Shown here in pieces: positions 6,671-9,011 of a stretch of DNA of 9,011 nucleotides (its first letter is position 1; each line of letters begins with the position of its first letter). The stretch covers positions 1 to 9,011 of the forward strand of contig JAIRLH010000129.1 in assembly GCA_031259485.1 (NCBI GenBank). Reading direction: 5' to 3'. Made by a program: the position numbers and the translations under genes. This stretch comes from Elusimicrobiota bacterium (GTDB lineage: Bacteria > Elusimicrobiota > Elusimicrobia > Elusimicrobiales > Elusimicrobiaceae). The notes under the pieces were generated by a model. The model was not told where the DNA came from. It ran no database searches and was given only the letters and a program-made list of their open reading frames with translations.

Positions 6671-8193
6671 TGCCGGACGTTAATTTCCACATTGCGCGTC
6701 TTGCCGATTATGCCGTCAAAAACGGTCTTATTTCCCGCGCGGACAAAACATGGGCGTTGAATATGCTGTCGGCGGCTCTGCGGCTTGACTCTTTTAAAGA
6801 ACCTCCGGATATTGACGATAATCTGCCTCAATATCCATCCGGCATTTTATCTGAAATATCCGATTGGGCCGCGCTAAACGGGCTTATAGAAAATTTGCCC
6901 GCGGCGCGCGAAATTCTGGAAGGCGAGCTGTGCGGCGTTCTGACTCCGCCTCCTTCCAGTTTCGCCGCGAAATTTGAAGAAATTGAAAAGCATTACGGAA
7001 TAAAAAAAGCGACCGCGTGGATGTATCAAAAACAAAAGCAGTGCGACTATATAAAGGCGCAGCGCGTGGCGAAAAATCTCAGCTGGACGGCCGATACCGA
7101 ATACGGGCGGCTTGACATAACCGTTAACCTGTCAAAACCCGAGAAAACGCCCGAGGAAATAGCCGCGGTAAAAAAATTGGGCGTGGCCGCGTTCGGGCCG
7201 GACGCTTATCCCAGGTGTCTGCTCTGCCGCGAAAACGAGGGTTATCGCGGCCGGCTTGATTATCCCGCGCGGCAGAATTTGCGCCTGATACCTTTAAAAC
7301 TTAAAGGGGAAAAATGGTTTTTCCAGTATTCGCCGTACGTTTATTACAACGAACATTGCATAGTTTTAAACGCCCGTCATGCGGATATGCTTATAAACAA
7401 AGACACATTTGTCCGTCTGGCCGATTTTCTGGAGAGATTCCCGCATTATTTCATAGGCTCAAACGCGGATTTGCCCGTTGTGGGCGGCTCTATTTTAAAT
7501 CACGATCATTATCAGGGCGGCAGATATATTTTCCCGCTGCATAATGCAAAAACGAGAAAGACCTTTAAACTCAAAAATCTGCCCGCTCTCAAATGCGAGG
7601 TTTTGGACTGGCCGCTGAGCGTTCTAAGATTTACGGGTTCGCGCCGCGACGTTTTGAAAGCCGCGGGTATTGCTTTTGACGCGTGGGTTAATTACAATGA
7701 CCCTGCGGCGAACATACGCGCTTACGACGCTCAGACGCGCCATAATACGGTGACTCCAATGGCAAGAATTGTGAAAGGAAAGTTGCAGTTTGACATAGCT
7801 TTGCGAAATAACGCCGCGTCAAAAGAATTCCCGGGGGGAATATTCCATTCGCATGAAAAATTTCATCACATAAAGCGCGAAAATATCGGATTAATTGAAG
7901 TAATGGGCCTTGCCATACTGCCTGGCAGGCTTAAAAGCGAATTTGAGGAGCTGGGCGGTTGTCTCATAAAAAATGATTTTAAAAAAATTAAAAATTCTCC
8001 CGCGGTTTCAAAACATTATGATTGGGCTGTGGAACTTGCGGGCAGATACAGATTTACGCCGGAAAACGCGGAAAAGATTTTAAAAAAAGAAACCGGAACG
8101 GTTTTTGCCGAAGTTTTACAATGCTGCGGCGTATTTAAAAAAACTCCCGCCGGCGATGCCGCGCTAGACAGCTTTTTAAAAACGCTGAACTGA
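6670..8193 (+). CDS. galT: Galactose-1-phosphate uridylyltransferase, family 2
   Basis: The 507-residue enzyme exchanges galactose 1-phosphate with UDP-glucose to give UDP-galactose and glucose 1-phosphate. Its length (about 490-510, not about 350) and sequence place it in the family-2 GalT group best known from Firmicutes, distinct from the E. coli type. Landmarks are the N-terminal helical region, YPRCLLCRENEGYRGR with C183 and C186, QYSPYVYYNEHCIVLN at 219-234, and the active-site block GGSILNHDHYQGGR (272-285) with H278-D279-H280. H280 is the likely uridylylated histidine by analogy with the second His of the class-1 HPH motif; that is inference. Translation starts at the ATG sharing one base with the galE stop, with AGAGG at 6657-6661. 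It is the last gene of the operon, ending 13 bp from the convergent pilin gene without a clear terminator. Confidence 0.95.
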   Translation: MPDVNFHIARLADYAVKNGLISRADKTWALNMLSAALRLDSFKEPPDIDDNLPQYPSGILSEISDWAALNGLIENLPAAREILEGELCGVLTPPPSSFAAKFEEIEKHYGIKKATAWMYQKQKQCDYIKAQRVAKNLSWTADTEYGRLDITVNLSKPEKTPEEIAAVKKLGVAAFGPDAYPRCLLCRENEGYRGRLDYPARQNLRLIPLKLKGEKWFFQYSPYVYYNEHCIVLNARHADMLINKDTFVRLADFLERFPHYFIGSNADLPVVGGSILNHDHYQGGRYIFPLHNAKTRKTFKLKNLPALKCEVLDWPLSVLRFTGSRRDVLKAAGIAFDAWVNYNDPAANIRAYDAQTRHNTVTPMARIVKGKLQFDIALRNNAASKEFPGGIFHSHEKFHHIKRENIGLIEVMGLAILPGRLKSEFEELGGCLIKNDFKKIKNSPAVSKHYDWAVELAGRYRFTPENAEKILKKETGTVFAEVLQCCGVFKKTPAGDAALDSFLKTLN

Positions 8194-8206
8194 TTTTACC
8201 AAATAA

Positions 8207-8743
8207 TTATAGTTTATATATTTTACAGTTTTTACTGCCGCCGGTGTAATCATGGGCACACATAGCGTCTCTTACAAATTTTCCGCCCATATTAATACAA
8301 ACTTTATTGGCAATATCGTCGTCCGGTTTCGCCCCGCAGTAAACTGTTCCGCCGCCGATGGCCATGTCAAGCACTATCCCGTAAGAATTTATTATGTCTC
8401 CTCCTCTTATAATTAAACCGGCAACATCCCACTGGCCGTTATACGCGCTTGCCGTATGAACGTCATAGGCTGTATTCCCGCAGAGCAACTTATCAGATGT
8501 TTCCGTGCATCCGGGGAAATCCATATCCATAAACATACCTCTGTTTCCAATATATTGCCCATAAATCAAATAGTATCTTTCCGCCGCGTTTTTCATCGCC
8601 TTTACAGTCGGGATAACGGCTGACAGTCTGCTTTTGGCCACAGCAAGATGGTATTGCGGCAGGGCAATAGCGGCGAGAATGCCTATAATTAACACCACGA
8701 CCAATAATTCAATTAGAGTAAAACCCTTTTTATTTGATTTCAT
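8207..8743 (-). CDS. Type IV pilin-like protein (major-pilin-type prepilin)
   Basis: The 178-residue product has a short positively charged leader MKSNKKG, then the prepilin peptidase site G7/F8 and the classic N-terminal helix FTLIELLVVVLIIGILAAIALPQY with Glu at mature position 5. Processing by PilD-like peptidase at the inner membrane and assembly into a type IV pilus or pseudopilus is expected. The globular part (from about residue 45) has six cysteines (C79, C88, C136, C149, C162, C173); C162 and C173 near the C-terminus resemble the disulfide-bounded D-region of type IVa pilins. No other pilus genes are nearby, so it is an orphan subunit; whether it forms fibres, helps DNA uptake or acts in secretion cannot be said. 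ATG 8743 is preceded by AGAGGAT and a good promoter at 8782-8810. Confidence 0.93.
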   Translation of the reverse strand: MKSNKKGFTLIELLVVVLIIGILAAIALPQYHLAVAKSRLSAVIPTVKAMKNAAERYYLIYGQYIGNRGMFMDMDFPGCTETSDKLLCGNTAYDVHTASAYNGQWDVAGLIIRGGDIINSYGIVLDMAIGGGTVYCGAKPDDDIANKVCINMGGKFVRDAMCAHDYTGGSKNCKIYKL

Positions 8744-8781
8744 TTGAATATCCTCTTAGATTTAAAAATAAACTTCCATTT

Positions 8782-8810
8782 TTTATACTAAAAATTCTCA
8801 GATTTTACAA
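8782..8810 (-). promoter_or_regulatory. Sigma70-type promoter of the pilin-like gene
   Basis: On the - strand TTGTAA (8810-8805) and TATAAA (8787-8782) are 17 bp apart. Transcription would start near 8775, leaving a leader of about 32 nt with AGAGGAT before the ATG. Confidence 0.6.
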
Positions 8811-8885
8811 TACTGTATGCATTACTTTATTATAATTCCCAAGGCCGCCAAATTTTTTGTCCTGCCGATAATATACTTTTCTGTC

Positions 8886-8914
8886 TTGACAAAGTATAAA
8901 TTATTGTATATTAT
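8886..8914 (+). promoter_or_regulatory. Strong sigma70-type promoter reading to the right edge
   Basis: A perfect TTGACA (8886-8891) and TATTAT (8909-8914) lie 17 bp apart, in an AT-rich setting; a TATAAT 3 bp further on is an alternative at non-ideal spacing. Transcription would begin near 8921, giving a leader of about 48 nt before ATG 8969. It is back-to-back with the pilin promoter. Confidence 0.7.
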
Positions 8915-8968
8915 AATTATTATTAATATATCTGACCGAATACCTAACCAGTAATGAGGAGACAGGGT

Positions 8969-9011
8969 ATGACAAGCAAAGTGGCGCAACGGTGCGGCAA
9001 AAGTATGGTTG
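8969..9011 (+). CDS. 5' end of an unidentified gene, cut by the window edge
   Basis: ATG at 8969 follows GAGGAG (8956-8961) at 7-nt spacing, downstream of a consensus-like promoter. The visible N-terminus reads MTSKVAQRCGKSMV and remains open to the edge. An in-frame ATG at 8954 is possible but overlaps the Shine-Dalgarno site. Fourteen residues are too few to name a family. Confidence 0.5.
   Translation, partial: MTSKVAQRCGKSMV

Larger units (their letters stand above)
8744..8968. other. AT-rich intergenic region with back-to-back promoters
   Basis: This 225-bp spacer separates the pilin-like gene from the rightmost gene. It contains the two promoters described at 8782-8810 and 8886-8914 and their leaders. 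I see no hairpin, repeat, tRNA or further open frame with a ribosome binding site in it. Confidence 0.6.

Noticed and set aside
8169..8187. Quasi-palindrome CAGC TTTTTAAAAA C GCTG at the end of galT as a terminator
   Set aside because: The stem has a bulge and is mostly A/T, lies before the stop codon, and only a weak T-rich stretch follows; I do not count it as a terminator.
1..9011. CRISPR array, insertion sequence, tRNA or rRNA, phage or defence genes
   Set aside because: No spaced direct repeats, transposase-like proteins, terminal inverted repeats or structural RNA signatures were seen on either strand.

Overview
The window reads as an ordinary chromosomal segment of a Gram-negative-type (diderm) anaerobe. 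A signal-peptide outer-membrane beta-barrel gene and a type IV pilin-like gene show the cell type. A short pilin with a textbook N-terminal helix standing alone beside unrelated metabolic genes is a pattern known from Elusimicrobiota, which carry many scattered pilin-like genes. An Elusimicrobium-like gut bacterium is therefore my best guess, but it is inference; there is no rRNA or other phylogenetic marker here.

Left part (1-1740): the 3' end of an unidentified + strand gene (2-583) converges on two - strand genes, a thioredoxin-like protein with a CPHC active site (602-925) and a small outer-membrane beta-barrel protein (1061-1654). Each - strand gene has its own Shine-Dalgarno site and is followed by a hairpin that looks like an intrinsic terminator, so they are probably separate transcripts.

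Centre (1741-8193): a complete galactose-use module. A sodium/sugar symporter of the SSS family (1802-3445, - strand), with all the sugar- and Na+-contact residues I can align to Vibrio vSGLT, is transcribed away from a tightly packed + strand operon galM-like, galK, galE, galT (3580-8193). The logic is uptake of galactose with Na+, conversion of the beta to the alpha anomer (GalM-like), phosphorylation to galactose 1-phosphate (GalK), uridylyl exchange with UDP-glucose (GalT, the family-2 type common in Firmicutes), and regeneration of UDP-glucose (GalE). The genes overlap by 4 nt (galM/galK) and 1 nt (galE/galT) and are separated by 2 nt (galK/galE). Both promoters can be read in the 134-bp divergent spacer, and the galM message appears to be leaderless. 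No regulator gene is present in the window.

Right part (8194-9011): a type IV pilin-like gene (8207-8743, - strand) converges on galT. Between it and the window edge lie two back-to-back promoters, and a new + strand gene starts at 8969 and runs off the end.

I found no mobile element, CRISPR array, tRNA, rRNA or recognisable defence system. The most interesting points are fine-scale: the leaderless galM start, the compact divergent promoter, the unusual thioredoxin active site, the tandem in-frame duplication at the end of the first gene, and the family-2 GalT in a diderm.
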